Part shown: one piece after another, positions 23,833 to 37,999 of the stretch | Layout of the letters: each line of letters begins with the position of its first letter | How positions within the stretch are numbered: position 1 is the stretch's first letter | Source: Psoroptes ovis | Taxonomy: Eukaryota > Arthropoda > Arachnida > Sarcoptiformes > Psoroptidae | Reading direction: 5' to 3' | Assembly (NCBI GenBank): GCA_002943765.1 | Contig: PQWQ01000004.1 | Coordinates: forward strand, 124,001-188,000 | DNA: 64,000 bases | Position numbers and translations under genes: made by a program | The notes under the pieces: model-generated | What the model was told of the DNA's origin: nothing | What the model saw: only the letters and a program-made list of their open reading frames with translations | Databases searched by the model: none

Positions 23833-26800
23833 ATATTTCAAACATGTATTTATACAGACAGACATGCATATATGGAATATATGTATAAATTTTTTTTAAT
23901 TTTATTATTTTTATTCAGTTTGTGTTTATAATTTTCACGAGATAAAATCTTTGTTTTATTGATGTGTTGTTGTGATGATGTGTTTTTCGTGATTGATGTG
24001 ACTAAAAGTCATTCTGATCAAATCGATCAGTCCCTTTTTATAATCATTATTGTATCATTACAAACTTTGTTTACATTTTTTTTTTTTTTATATGGAATGT
24101 TGTTAGCTCACATTCCTCAGTGGTCGCACACGTCGATATCATAGTTTATCTATGACACATATATATATTTTTGTGTATATGTTTGAAATTCAATTATCCA
24201 TTTTTTGCTTTCGTTGTGTATTTTACTCAATCAAAAAAATATACATGTGAATTTATATAATTTGATTTCGGCCATAAAAAACGATGCACATTTTATAAGA
24301 TATATAAAATTTATGGACTACAAATAAATAAATGGAGAAAAATGATGTAAATGTATGGACCCTAAGTAATGTGAAGAAAAAAAAATTTCATTTGAAACAC
24401 GTGCAAAATACAAAAATGGTGACAAAAATTACAAAATTTCATCTTTCATTCATTCATTCATTTATTATTGACAAATATTTTTATGAATGGAATTTCTAAA
24501 TTTATTTATTTTTATTTTATTTTTTATTTTTTGAAAAAAATGGAAACATTCACATTTATTGGATACATTTGGATGAATGAATGAATGGATACACACACAC
24601 ATTTTTTTTTGTTGAGTGACACGCATTAAAACAATTATTTTTATGTATGAAACGGACACTTTTTGACGCAAGATTTCTTCTTTGACACATTAGGCGAGAT
24701 AATTATTATTATTTAGAATAATAATAATTATTTCTTCTCGGGGGCTATCCAAAAATATTTGATGGAAGAAGAAATCATTTTTTTTCTGTGTAAAAATTTT
24801 TTCTGGTAATTGTTTCTGGTTTACATAGACACAACTACAACAACAACAACATTCACATGCAACAAATGTTGAATGTGTTTGCATCAAATTATTTCATTTT
24901 TTTTCTGGCACTTTCCAAATATTGAATTATATTGACACAATTTCAAAAACAGTATTTAAATCGTATTTTAAATGAAATGGTAATTGGTCACTTTTCAATG
25001 TGATTATAATAATAATAATCAATTGGCCACTTTCACCGCCTTTGCAATTGAATTGAATTGAAAATTTTATAATTAGAAATTGAAAATTGATGAAATGAAA
25101 TAGGTAAGAGTGATTCTGATGAATTGGATTTTTTGTTTTTATTTAAATGCAAAGTTGATCAACAAAAATAGCATTCAAAACAAACAAATAATACAATTTG
25201 AATCAATTGTACAGTAGCACAATGTAAAATTTAATTTGAATTTAAATTGAATTTGAAAAATTATAATTATTTCATGTAAATTATTATTATAATTATTACA
25301 ATCAAGGTATAATACATTGAAATGAACAATGATAATAATAATCATAGAATAGCGATGAAATATATATTCGTACATTTGTCAGTGTATATAAATGAATTCA
25401 AAAAAAAAAAAAAAAAAATTCACCTTGAAAAACAAAAAAAAATAAGCTCAGTAAATCTACAGTAATACAGTTCGAAAAAATAAAATAAATTTACATCATA
25501 ATAATAATAATAACAAATAACAGCTGATACTATATATATTACGAGTTGATAATTATTATGATTAGTAGTCATCATAAAACAATCACAATACAATACAATG
25601 CGATACAATATACAATGAAAACCAAACGTTTTTTTTTTTTTTTTTGATGATATTTATGTGAATTAATTCAGATATTTGCGCTTGTTTTTGTTTTATGTTT
25701 TTTCAAAGGTTAATTTCAAAGGTAGAATTCAAAGGTAGAATGTGATTTAATTTTAATTTTTTGTGAAAGGTAATTACATTTCAAATAATGATAATAATAA
25801 TAATTCAATGACAAGTTCATTCATTTGATTCATTCATTCTATTATTATTACTTGATTCATGTATTTGATTTGTATTATTTCACTTGTTTTTATTTTTAAT
25901 TGATATCTCAAGCATATCCATTCATTCATTCTTTTTTGAATTACATTTGTAATAAGTCAAATAATAATATTTAGAAAAAGATCTTTTTTTTTGAAGAAAA
26001 ATGAAAAAAACTTTGAGATAATCACACACAATGATAACCTTGAAATATGATACTGAAATTGTGAATTTACAATGAAAAAAACTTATGAATCCAAGGAATC
26101 TAAGGAATCAAGACATTTAAAATTGCGGTAAATACGAAAAACTAGTGATGAACCAGGAATCAAAATGATAATGGATATCAACAAACATATCAACGAACAA
26201 AAACGATTGCCGAATCGTGTATATGTGTTTCCTCAAATTCAATGCCATTGTATTCACAAATATTCAAATTTTTTATTGTCATTTCAATCAATCATTCATT
26301 CATTTATTTTTCAAATTGTATTGTGTCCAGCAAAACATTTTTGGTCAATTTTATTTTTTTTTTTTTTTTTGGAAATATTTATATATTTGTTGAATACATA
26401 AATATATTGAATTCAAACACTGTGAATTGATTATTATTGAAAATAATTATTATTTTTTTTTGATAATGGCCATTCTCTTCAAAACTTTTTCGTTTCGATT
26501 ATTAAATATATACAAATCAACTTGTATAATTTGAATTTGTTCGAATGATTCCAAGATGTTTCATGGCTAAATTTACTACAAAAAAAAATCAAATTCGAAA
26601 ACAAACAAACAAAGACAAAAACGTGCGCATAATTATCTGAATAATAATTTTGTAAAGAAATAAAAATAACAATTCATCAACAATCAATCATTCAATCATA
26701 CAATGATTGATTCAAAACTATGCCTAGCTATAGCCATTGCCGACATTGTGAACAGAAATAGATTTGAATTTGATGCAGAACAAAAAAAAAAAAAAAAAGC

Positions 26801-27682
26801 AAATTCAATGATAAAGATGAACCTTTTTTGAAAAAATTTTTTTCTTTCGTCAGGTTAGCACCTCATTGAATTCTTATTATTTAATCAATTTTCAAATTTT
26901 CAAAGATTGTATAATTGATTATAATCACGTTAAAATGATAATTTCATGATTATTTGCATTTTTACATTGTTGCATTTGTTTCAAATGTTTTCATTTGTTT
27001 CGGTCCTCCTCCTCACCTCAAAAAATCATCAAAATCATTTTCATATTATTATTATTATTGGTCAAGGTTCGACTAATTCAATCATTTATTTCAAATTAGA
27101 TACTTCGATTTACTGGGTTTGTACAAAGATTTCAAATCGAAAAAATGTATATATATCTTGACCACAAGGTCAAATATGGCAAAGAAAAAAAAAAGATAAA
27201 AATCTAAAAATAAACACACACACACACACAGTCATACACAATTTTGTATGATAATTTTATCATTTTTAAGTATTGAATTTAAGTCGTACTTACTTATAAG
27301 ATTACGTAGGTCACAATGTGTGTATATATACAATGATAAATTGAATCTTATTTCATTTTTTCAAAATTTTTCATTTCGCATATATTGAAACATAATTTCC
27401 GTTTCATTTATCAATGTAATCATAACAAATGATATGCAATTATATGATTGTTAAGATGATGATGATGATGATGAATACATTTATCCCGTCAAATGTCATT
27501 CATTTTTTTCATTCATTCATTCACAAAATGATGGTTTGACATGATGGAAAAATGAATGAATGATTGAATGAATACAATCTTTGAATGACATTCATACAGT
27601 TTCCATCATCATCCAAATAAAATTTTTTTTTTTTGAATTACTTGATCTTATTATTTATTATTATTATCAATATTATTACTAA

Positions 27683-27766
27683 CAAGGTTGTCCGAAAAGT
27701 TTTTTCCGATTATATCGTAGATAATAATGAGAAAAAAACTGGCAAAAACTTTTCGGACAACCTAAT
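27683..27766. mobile_element. Palindromic MITE, copy 8
   Basis: Left CAAGGTTGTCCGAAAAG, right ACTTTTCGGACAACCTAATA. The outer 20 bases are almost perfectly complementary. Confidence 0.84.
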
Positions 27767-28860
27767 ATTATCATTTTTTTTTTTTTTTTGAAATATTCTT
27801 GTTGATGTGAATTTTGCATACATTTTTGTAGGTTATTATTTCAAATATATAAAAATATTTATAAATAGAAACTTATTTATTTATTTATTTATTTATACAA
27901 ATCATACTTGTACGAAAGATGATGGTGATGACAAACACAGGTAATAACAATAAATTTGAATATTTTTCAAAGCAAATTGCTTATAAATTGTGTGCGATAT
28001 TCACTTTCATATAGATTATTCATCAAAAATCAAAATGGAAATTTTGATTTTTGAAAAAAAATTTTTCTGGGTTAAATCATTTCATTTCATTTCATTTTAT
28101 TTCATTTTTTCTAGGTTAAATCGTTTTCATCATTTTTGGTGAAATTACATCCAGAAATTAAGTACAAAAAAGATATAAGAAACTTATTGAATTATAACAA
28201 ATTATTATCGAATCATTTTTCAGAAAAATAAAATAAAATAAAAATTGACCATCTTAAAGATTTTCACCAGGATATAACCTTTGCTAGATTAGATTTTTAT
28301 CGAAATATATAAATGAGTAAAAATTATTTCACATACAACAAAAAAATAAATAAATCTAATAAATCACTGAAAAGGAAAACAATGGAAATAAAATTGGTGG
28401 CGCATAATTTTCGATTGGATAATTTGGAAAATTACAAAAAAATGTTTGAAAAATCTTATCAAATTGAATTATCGACAATTTGATAAGAATCACATATTCA
28501 TATTGTTGAATATATATGTGATTCAATCAATCAAATGTTGACGAAAGTAAATAAATGCATTTTGATTCAATGATTCAATGATCATGAAGCACAATTGTTT
28601 AAAAACAAGTGTTGGGATAGTTGAAAAAAATCCTTTAAGATTTTATCATTGTTATTGTTTATTATCATTGTTGTTGTTGTTATGTTATGTTATGTACACA
28701 TAATTGTATAATTATATCAAATATCAGATGAACAATAATAATAGGAAAAACATCCTTGATCAAAATGCTTTTAAAAATTTCTATGAATGATGATGATGAT
28801 CATCATCATCACCACCACCACGAATCAAATGTGATGATATGAATCAATTTCCATTATTAT

Positions 28861-28942
28861 TATATTGTCCAAAAAGTATCTGCCGATTATATCATTGGAA
28901 ATCATGAGAAAATCGGCAAGAACTTATCGAACAATCTAATAT
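28861..28942. mobile_element. Palindromic MITE, copy 9
   Basis: Left TATATTGTCCAAAAAG, right AACTTATCGAACAATCTAATA. A decayed copy, with GGACAA changed to GAACAA on the right. Confidence 0.78.
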
Positions 28943-29798
28943 TATTATTATTATGAAAATCATCAATTTTATTTTATTTTATTTTTTTTGAAAATGTTCA
29001 AGATAAGACTTTTGAAAAAGTACTTTCAATGTGTACAGTATTCGACAATTATTTTTACACAAGTTTTCATCGAAAAAAAAATTTGAATTTTGTTCTAAAA
29101 TTTCAATATTTATGCTTATTATCAATCACATTATTATGATTTAATGACAATAGAATAATCAATGCTTGAAAATCATCTTTGATTCAATTCATCCATTCAT
29201 ATTCGGACAAACATCTTAAGTGAATAACATTCATCATTCAATGATCATTTAAGATTTCAAGCATTTTTTTTTCTTTTCGAGTAAAACAATGAAATGAAAT
29301 AATTTAATAATGATAATGATAATTAAACATTAATTCAATAAAAGTAAATGTTTGGGATGTCGAAAGCGGTTTGAACCATTGACAATCTTGTCAATCATAT
29401 TTGATTGATTAATCTTAAATATATTTTTTTCGTGAAATATCATTTCCATAGGTTCTAACGGAAAATAAATGGAAATTGAAAATTTTTTCCTGATATTTTC
29501 TCATCTATTAATCAATTAACTAATTGTTTATGTTTTTTCATAAACTTTTCAACACATTTTTTGTTTTCGGATTTGAAGATTTCATAAATCATAAATATTC
29601 ACAAATGAATTTTGATTTAATATGAAAATGAATCGATTAAATAAAAAAACGGATAAGATTGGAATATTTCACTGAATAGATGATTGAATAATTATGAAAA
29701 AATCATATGTGTTATACACACACATACACAAAAACCATTAATTAATTAATAATTCATTATATTGAAAAAACAACATTTTGCTTACAGCTAAATATATA

Positions 29799-29884
29799 AT
29801 TATGTTGTCCCATAAGTTTTTGCCGTTTTTTGAATGGAAAAAAAAATTAAAAAAACGGCAAGTACTTATGGGACAACCCGATAC
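29799..29884. mobile_element. Palindromic MITE, copy 10 (GCCGTTTTTT subtype)
   Basis: Both arms carry the same variant: GTCCCATAAG on the left and CTTATGGGAC on the right, with GCCGTTTTTT/AAAAAACGGC inside. The matched arms suggest a recent, separately amplified subfamily. Confidence 0.85.
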
Positions 29885-32800
29885 ATTTTAATTTTTGATT
29901 GTATTGTTATTGCAGCAATAACAAAATATTAATTCGAGCTTTATTGGGCTGCTGCTGTTGCTGCTGCTGCTGGTCAATTCGAAACATTTTCACGAATTTT
30001 GCCGAAACTTTTCGAGTTTCAAAAAGATACGCTACTTTGGCGTCATATCATGTTGGGCAGCAAATAATAACCGGCTGCAGCAATTGAAAGATATGGAAAT
30101 TATTAATGCGGACATCTGCGGTAGTCTGTGGTTATCAATTGTTGTCGATGATTTTTTTTGTGTACATCAATTGATGAGGAGGTGAATGCGCAATAGACAA
30201 GAAAACAATTGAAATAAAGTGGTTAAAGTGGTCGAAAAAAAATTGAATTAAAGAAGAAAAAGCAATTGAATTATTATTTATTTATTTATTTGAATATTTA
30301 AGATACGCCCAAACAAAACAATACAATTTTTTTTTGAATCGCGATTGAATTGATTTGATTTATTTGATTTTGTTTTGTTGAAAATAATGTGAAATCATCA
30401 TCCAATGCTTATTGTGTTGAAATACATTGAAATGGATAATCTTTTGTTGATTCAAGTCAATGAAATGAAATGAAATGATAATAATGAATCTATTATTTGA
30501 GATTTGAAATAAATCAAATCAAATAAAATAAACAAATCAGTCAAATCTTATTTGATTTGTTTGTATTTATTTACACAATATTGGATATGAGATATCTCTC
30601 ATAGATATACTCGATTCGTATTTTTTTGCCCAAAAATAGGATATAAACATATCATTTGTTGTAATATATGCTGCTTGAGATAATGATTGTAAGGATTTTA
30701 TTTTATTCTCATTTTTTTGCCACTGATTCTAAGATAAATATTGTGACAAGGATCATGGACAATAATCATTAGATCAAATATAAAACTGATTATGGAAATG
30801 AATGAATTCGCTTGATTGATTTGACTTGTTACTAAAATAAATGATGATAATTATTATAAGATTTGGTCATTTTTTTTGCTTGAAAATCTTTAAGAAATTA
30901 ATCTGATAATTAGCAAATGAATGTGAAAAAATTTTCCATGTGAAATTATCTTTTCGCACCAATCATTGGATCTAAAAAAAATTGGATTATGATTCATTTT
31001 TTTTTGGCCATAATAATTCAAATATGAGTAATTACAATTTAAATTATTTGAATAAATGAATATGCCAAAACTCATATGTGTTTTTGGACATATATATTAC
31101 CTGTTTCGATAATCTCCAGGTATAATTACTGGAAATAACTGGAAGAAGAATGAATTTTTCATAATCAAAAATGGCAAACACAATCAAAATTATTATTATT
31201 ATTTAAAATAGATATATATATCTCACAAATATATGGACATATGGAAATAATTATAATTATTATTCGTAATAAAATCATTCATTTATGATTAAATCCAAAA
31301 TGGTTTATAATGGTTTGGCCGATTCACTTTTTTCAACGAATAAAATCGGGTTTTTTTCTTGGGATCATTTTTTGTTTCAAGTTTTGACTAAATATCTCAA
31401 TTGAAATCGTATGTACATTATGCCCCCTTTATGCAAGGTATGTACATTATGCCCCTTTAAATCACATGAAAATAATGAAACAAAATTACATTAATTATGA
31501 ATGCACAATTCAATTCATTTAATTTATTTATAGACATTAATCTACTTATTCAAACACCTACAATCAAAAGATTTAAACAAATATAAAAATCAAAATAATA
31601 AAAATCGCAGATAAGTTATTATTATTATTATTATTACATTGAATAAAAAAAAGGATTAGAAAAACAAATATTCGTTTCATTTCACATGGAAATATATATC
31701 TGCTTTTGCTTTGATTTGAAAAATTTCACTTTCAAACAAATGAATTTTTACACCTGATTAATCCAGAAGGGAAATATGAGAAACTATCAGATTTCATTGA
31801 AAATTCTATGGGGAAAACAACAATATATTTGTTTATTTCACTGTTGTTTGTTTGTTGTGTGTGTTCATTGTTCACAATAAATTTTGAAATATTCAAAAGA
31901 ATAAACAATAATTTGATAATGATTAGACAATAATTATAATCACGTGTAATTTTCTCAAATTATTAAATGTGTTTGTATTGGTCAAACAAAAACAAGTGAT
32001 GATGATCATCATCATCATCATCATGATCATTAGCCAATAATGATTGCCATAGTAATCATTGAAATCATTGAAATGAATTGAAAATGAATGAACGAAATGA
32101 AATTTCATCACGATATTTGTGGAATTGAAAAAAATTTCGATGTCTGTTAATGAAATTAATTAATTATCATTCATTTTTCAATAATTTTTACTTGTTTTTC
32201 ATTTATGGCTATCGCTGCTGAAGAAAATGTTAAGAAAATGATGATGATGATGTTTTAAGAAGAAAATATTTAAGTAATTTGAAGTAATTTCCATTGAAGC
32301 AAACACAAATTCAATTCAATTCAATTCAATTCGAATGGAGAAGAAAGACTTTACGAATTACCACAATTAGCATCGATGGGGCAAAAATTTGATTTCAAAT
32401 ATTTGATTTTTACGAAATTTTTTTTTTTTTCGTTTCCACTTTTGATTTGTTATTCAATTCAATAAAATTTATTCAATTCAACAAATTCAATGGACAATGG
32501 TCATTCATACACACATACACACTGTGCATGTATGCATGCAATGAATGCATGCATTTATTTTTCATATTTTTTTTTCATTTCCCAACAAAAAATGAAATTT
32601 GTAATTTCAATGATTTCTATTTCTTTCAAATATGAAAATGATAAAGTGTGCAAACATTTTCGAGTGTTGAGTTTTGTCCAAAGAAACTGATGATTCTTCT
32701 TATTTTTATTTTTATTTTTTTTTCTTGAAGAAATGCTCCACATCAATCAATCTATGATCAATTGATTGATTTATATAAATATCTATTCGATCAGTCTTTT

Positions 32801-33005
32801 GAGAAAAATCGATCAAGTATCCAATGATTTAGAATATGCTTGAATAAACAAATGTGAAATATTTGTGTGAGATTAATTTTTCAGTCAAATTTTTGAATTT
32901 TATTTAGATACAAATATTTTTGTTTATATCTAAATTTATTCAAAAAATTTCAAATATTAAATTTAGCAATTTTCAGCAGCAAGGTATTCGAGACATAATT
33001 TTTGT

Positions 33006-33090
33006 ATTTAGGTTGTCCGATAAGTTCTTGCCGATTTATTCATCATTCTGTACGGACATAATCGGCAAAAACTTTTCGGACAACCTAATA
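33006..33090. mobile_element. Palindromic MITE, copy 11
   Basis: Left TTTAGGTTGTCCGATAAG, right ACTTTTCGGACAACCTAATA. The full family ends are present on both sides. Confidence 0.86.
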
Positions 33091-33375
33091 TTTATATTTG
33101 ATATAAAAATAAATTATTATTATTATTATATCATCGAATATTGAGAGATTGTCTTGTTTTTGCTTTATATAATTCAATTTTTTATATAATAATCTAAATT
33201 ATCATTTTCTTGGATTAATATTTAGCTAGCTAGTAGTTTCAATGTACAAATTTTATTAGTTGGACATTAATTTTTAGGATATCATTTTCAATCGCCGATT
33301 GTATGTGGACACAATACAATCATAATTGCAGCAATAATAATAATCATAATATTGATTATCATTTTCATTATATTA

Positions 33376-34647
33376 CCTTGTCCGGCGTAAAGTTAGGGTG
33401 ACATCTATCTAAATAATTCAGCAATCGCTTGATGTTTCGGAACCAAATTTTCACCACTAGTACTGGGACTAATGCTTCATCGAAAAAAAAGAATTTTCGA
33501 ATTTCCCTCAGAGATGACCCTAGAGTGGCCCATTTTAAAAAGGTCCAATAAAAACAGCATGATTTTGACAAAATCATCAAAATTCCAGGATTCACAGCTT
33601 CCAGAATCCAAAAACAATGGTGGGAAAATTTGATGGGCCTAGGATATTTTCAGAAAACAGAAGAAAAATCGATGATATCAATCATCAGTAGGAGAAAAAG
33701 CTCAAAAATGATCGAAGACTAGTCGTTTGTTTAAGGGTTGAAAAAGACCCGAGAATCCGAGGAATCAAAAAAATGTTTCAAGAATGTAAGAGCCTGAAAT
33801 GTTGGTGATCTGTCCCTCAAATTTGAAGTTCCTATGAGCACTGTGTGGAACATTACACCCCTAAAATCAAAGCAAGTCAGATTTCGAAAAATTCAAATCC
33901 AACATTGGGACCCAAGACCAAATCACTTTGAAAAAAGATTGATGTCACAAGAGTTCACTTTGCTCAACACGTCTCTCAAAGTGATAGTGACACATTTCTC
34001 CCACTGAAAAATTCTGGGCCCCAATACAGCATACTCTTGTTGAAGGAAGTGGAAATTTCACCCAGTTAAAGAAGAGCTAGGACCAAAATTTTTACAACAG
34101 GGATCGGGTGAGAGAATAGCATTCTCATCATGACCATGGATATCCATGTCATCGTCTTTAGGCATCTCTGGCACGAAAATTAAGCAATAACAACCAAGGC
34201 CCATAGGACGTTAATCGGGACCCATGGCCTCGTAAGAATGGTTGAAAAAGACTGCAAGGATATGATATTCTTCTTGATAATGTTTGGTTCCATGAAAATT
34301 AAGTTGTCAGGTGATTATCCCTGAAAAACTATTTTGACATTTAAAGTCGGGTCAATATGACCCAGGTCATAATTTTTGTGACCAAAACTGTCTTGTCTCG
34401 TGAAAATATGGATTTCAAGCATTCGATTACAAAATTTAAATATTTTCAAAAATACTGCTAATTTGGTCATTTTGAACAGTTTGCAAAAGGGCCATTTTGA
34501 CAAGGTCCCTATGGTACTTGGGCCTTGAAAATCATTCATAAGGTTTGAAGAAAACTAAATTTTAATATGTTAAAGTTTCGCTAAGAAATCTTCAATAGTT
34601 TTTGAAAAAATTGAATTTGAACACTCCTAACTTTACTCCGGACAAGG
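33376..34647 (+). mobile_element. Decayed Tc1/mariner-like transposon
   Basis: A 1272-base segment of clearly higher GC than its flanks, bounded by TA on each side and by ~26-base inverted repeats that match at about 24 positions (CCTTGTCCGGCGTAAAGTTA on the left, TAACTTTACTCCGGACAAGG on the right). The plus strand keeps scattered transposase-like fragments: a helix-turn-helix-like LSLKFEVPMSTVW at about 33820, SDSDTF near 33980 in place of the usual SDEK-F, and ILLDNVWFH near 34267, like the conserved LLHDNA--H. The two candidate Asp codons (33983, 34276) are about 97 codons apart, close to the spacing in this superfamily, but lie in different frames. Stops are frequent, so it is a dead copy. 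Confidence 0.75.
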
Positions 34648-34878
34648 TAATATATGACTGACCATATATTAAGTTGATCAGATCATATTATTATATCATT
34701 TGTATCAGTTCATGAAACAAACAAACATATGACTGATTTAATTAGATAATAATTCATGTATTTATTAAATGATATCAAACCTAATCAAATGATTATTATT
34801 AATTATCATAATCATTTCGAAATTTTGAGCTTATTAGCAATACATTTATCAGTCTATATATTTTCGATTTGCCAATAG

Positions 34879-35030
34879 CTATCGAAAATCCGGTATATAA
34901 ATTATCACATAAAAAACATGGGCCGGAACTGAGAAAATTTCTTGAAAGAAAGATTTTTCATCGAAAGTTTTGGCGACAATATTTTTCTATTCACAATCAA
35001 TATCTATTACTCTATGATAATTCATATCAT
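34879..35030 (+). other. Isolated exon-like open stretch
   Basis: A pyrimidine-containing acceptor (TTTGCCAATAG) precedes it and a GTAAGG donor follows. Between them lie two bases plus exactly 50 codons with no stop. The peptide is charged and not low-complexity (it contains ENPVYKLSHKKHGPELRK). I do not recognise it and see no partner exon on the plus strand, so it may be a fragment of a lost gene or chance. Confidence 0.2.
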
Positions 35031-35309
35031 GTAAGGTCAAATGTACAAATAATACAGCATATAGCATCATACAAATATATATATATAATGACATTTGAAT
35101 TAAAAATAAATTTTTTTTTTTTGAAAATTAATGAAAATTTGTGAGAACAAGAAATATATTTTTATTAAAATAAAAATATTTTTGAAATTGTATCTTATTT
35201 ATTTATTTATTTATTGAATCTTTAAAGTTGAAGGAGATGAAAAAAAATCAACAGAATTCAAATATCATTATCATCATCATCATCATCGTATCATCATCTT
35301 AATCTAATA

Positions 35310-35361
35310 TAAGCTATTTATATTAATATATGTGAACACATATACTAATATAAATAGCTTA
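35310..35361. repeat. Near-perfect 25-bp hairpin
   Basis: TAAGCTATTTATATTAATAT then ATGTG pairs with its reverse complement at 24 of 25 positions across a two-base AA loop. Confidence 0.9.
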
Positions 35362-35638
35362 TACCGGATAAACATTATCATCATCATCATCATCATCTTT
35401 ATTATTATCATTATTATTATGATTAACAGTATATAAACAACATACCTAATCAGTCAATCAGGTATCATCATCAATTCAAAAAAAAAAATAATAATAACTA
35501 GGTCTATGATATAAATGATGATGATGATCGTCATCGTCATCAATTTTTGAAAATAAATATTTTGATATTTTTGCATTTTTCAAAAATTCAAGTTTTTCTC
35601 ATCATCATCATGAACCAAATGCATTTTCATTTATTGAA

Positions 35639-35722
35639 AATGGTTGTCTGAAAAGTTTTTCGCCAGTTATATCGTTGGGAAATTATTGAAAAATTGGCGA
35701 AAACTTTTCGGACAATCTAATA
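35639..35722. mobile_element. Palindromic MITE, copy 12
   Basis: Left TGGTTGTCTGAAAAG, right ACTTTTCGGACAATCTAATA. Confidence 0.82.
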
Positions 35723-36298
35723 TTTGAAATTTAATCTTTCGAAAATAAATAATAATATGTATAGTCTTATGAAATGTAATATGATAATTTATTGAAAATT
35801 TTGCTTCGAAAAAAAATACACAAAACTATTTGAAATAAAATTAGATTAATACAAATATAAGAAATGGGCAAATATATGTCCACATCATCACCACCCAAAA
35901 GCAGCATGTTCAATATGTTCAATGTGTTTATTTATTTATTTTAAATTTTAGAAAAATTTAACAGTTATGCTTCGAAAAAAGATTGAATTTTTTGATTCAC
36001 ACCTAAGACTCTAAGCCTTAGAGTCTAAGGTTTCATTAAATTTTTGTTTTTTTTCCCATCATTGAAATATTTGATTTGATGAAAATGATTATTGTCAATA
36101 TCATTTGAATCGTACATCCTATTCTATATGAATTTTAATAGTAATAATTTTCAACTCGTGATGCACGATTTTGCTTTATTTAATTTCATTCATTCATTCA
36201 TTCATTCATTAAGCAAAATTGATAATGATTTAATTTTTTTTATTGATTGATTTTGATCAGTGTATAATGATTGATTAGGTTTTCCAAATCCAATCATT

Positions 36299-36356
36299 AA
36301 TATATCCGATTGATTGATCGATTTAATGATTGATCGATCAATCAATCGGATATATT
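36299..36356. repeat. Perfect 24-bp inverted repeat
   Basis: AATATATCCGATTGATTGAT then CGAT (36299-36322) is followed after ten bases by its exact reverse complement (36333-36356). Confidence 0.93.
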
Positions 36357-37999
36357 GAATTTTGAAATGATTTTCAAATGATTTTGATTAATCAATGAAT
36401 ACTTGCAATAAATTTGTTTCTTAAAATTGAATTTAAATTTCAAAGATCAACGAGAGATCAATAACTGTAAAATTTTAAAAGTGTTCAATATAAATTTCAA
36501 TTGAAAATTGAAAATCGATACAATTTGATTTGATTTGATCGGAATAAAATTGATGATGATCTCTGAACAATTCGAAATTTGAAATTGGAATTTGAAATTG
36601 GATACTAAAAATAAATTCAACTTTTCAATAAGAAAGAAACAATTAAGATGAATTCAATTGGATTCAATTTTGAATTGAAATTTTTTAACTTTAAAATATT
36701 TTATTTTATTTTATTTTATTTTTTTTGTTATTTTGCCGGCAGTCATTTATTATTATTCATATTTAGGTGGGAGTGTAAGTGTGTGTGCATGATTGAAGAT
36801 ATTCGATCATGATCATTCGAATGAGTTACTTTGATTTGTTTTAATCATGTGATTAATATTTTAAATTTGAATCGATTCGAAGAAGATGATGATGATGATG
36901 ATGATACACACTAAAAAAAAAAAAAAAATTATGCACTAAACAATAATTGATTGTTATTGATTCAATTCATTCATAAATAAATCAAGTTTCATTTCATTTG
37001 ATTCATATGATAATGATTCATTAAACAAATAAAAAAAATAAAATTAAAATCTTAATCTAGATTTTCAAATATTCATATATGGACAACCCTTTTTTTGTTC
37101 TGTTTTATTACAAACGTATTCAGTACCTTGTATTTTTTTTTTTTTTTTTTGAAAAAAAATCAACAAGAAAAATTATTTGATTATAATTAAAAATTTTAAT
37201 TAATTTATTTCAAAAATTCCATACAAACACAGCAAAAAAAAAAAAAAAAAATTCAAATTTATTCAAATTTGCACTGAAAATTTCAAATTTTTTTCTTTGA
37301 AAACATACACAGATAAATCAATGAATCAATGAATCAAAAGTCCCAAGACATTTTCAAATAAAATATCTGAGAAAAAAAAATGAATTAATTTCTTCATCAA
37401 AAAGAAATATTTCAAAATTTAAAATACATTATAAGTATAAATAAATAAATTATGATGGCAGCGATGTTGTTGTTGTGTCATATGTTTTCAAATGTTGGTT
37501 TCAATCATTTATCACAGGGTTGCAAGTTTTAATTCAGAGTTTTTCAAATTAATTTTCATAATTTTCAAAGTGATTTTCGTAGTTTTTGAATGCAATTTCG
37601 AATCGTAAAATTACGAAATTTAATTTTAAAACTATGAATCGAAACTTTAAAACCCTGTAGCATTATTTTTTTGTATTTTTTGTATTTGTTTTAATTAAAA
37701 TTGAAAAAAATGGAAAAAATTTAATTAATACAAACACACATACAGAGAGAGACATATACATTCAAAGCATTAAAACCACAGAAGAATTTTGAAAATGTGG
37801 ATTGTGTTTCCATGTGTTAAAATAATAATAATCAGTTATTGGTATTTGTGTTCTTCTCAACATGATGAACATTCTCGAAAAACAGAAAATTTTAAAAATT
37901 CAAAATTCAATGCAAAATCTTATAAATATCTATGGAACATCTTCGTTTTGTATGATTATTATTATTATCATTATCAGTATTATTATTATTATTATTATT

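Larger units (their letters stand above)
16456..33375. other. Non-coding AT-rich stretch with simple repeats and MITEs
   Basis: No gene I can support. It carries MITE copies 4-11, TG/CA runs (19542-19564, 19632-19652, 22706-22732), TTTCA runs (about 20320-20380 and 28075-28110), GAT runs, a direct repeat at 31410-31460, and one GC-richer patch at about 29900-30190 discussed in the findings. Small open frames here are short and low-complexity. Confidence 0.55.

Noticed and set aside
26165..26401. Plus-strand open frame starting MIMDINKHINEQ
   Set aside because: The first ~35 codons look varied, but the rest is Phe-rich poly-T and no splice sites or relatives support it.
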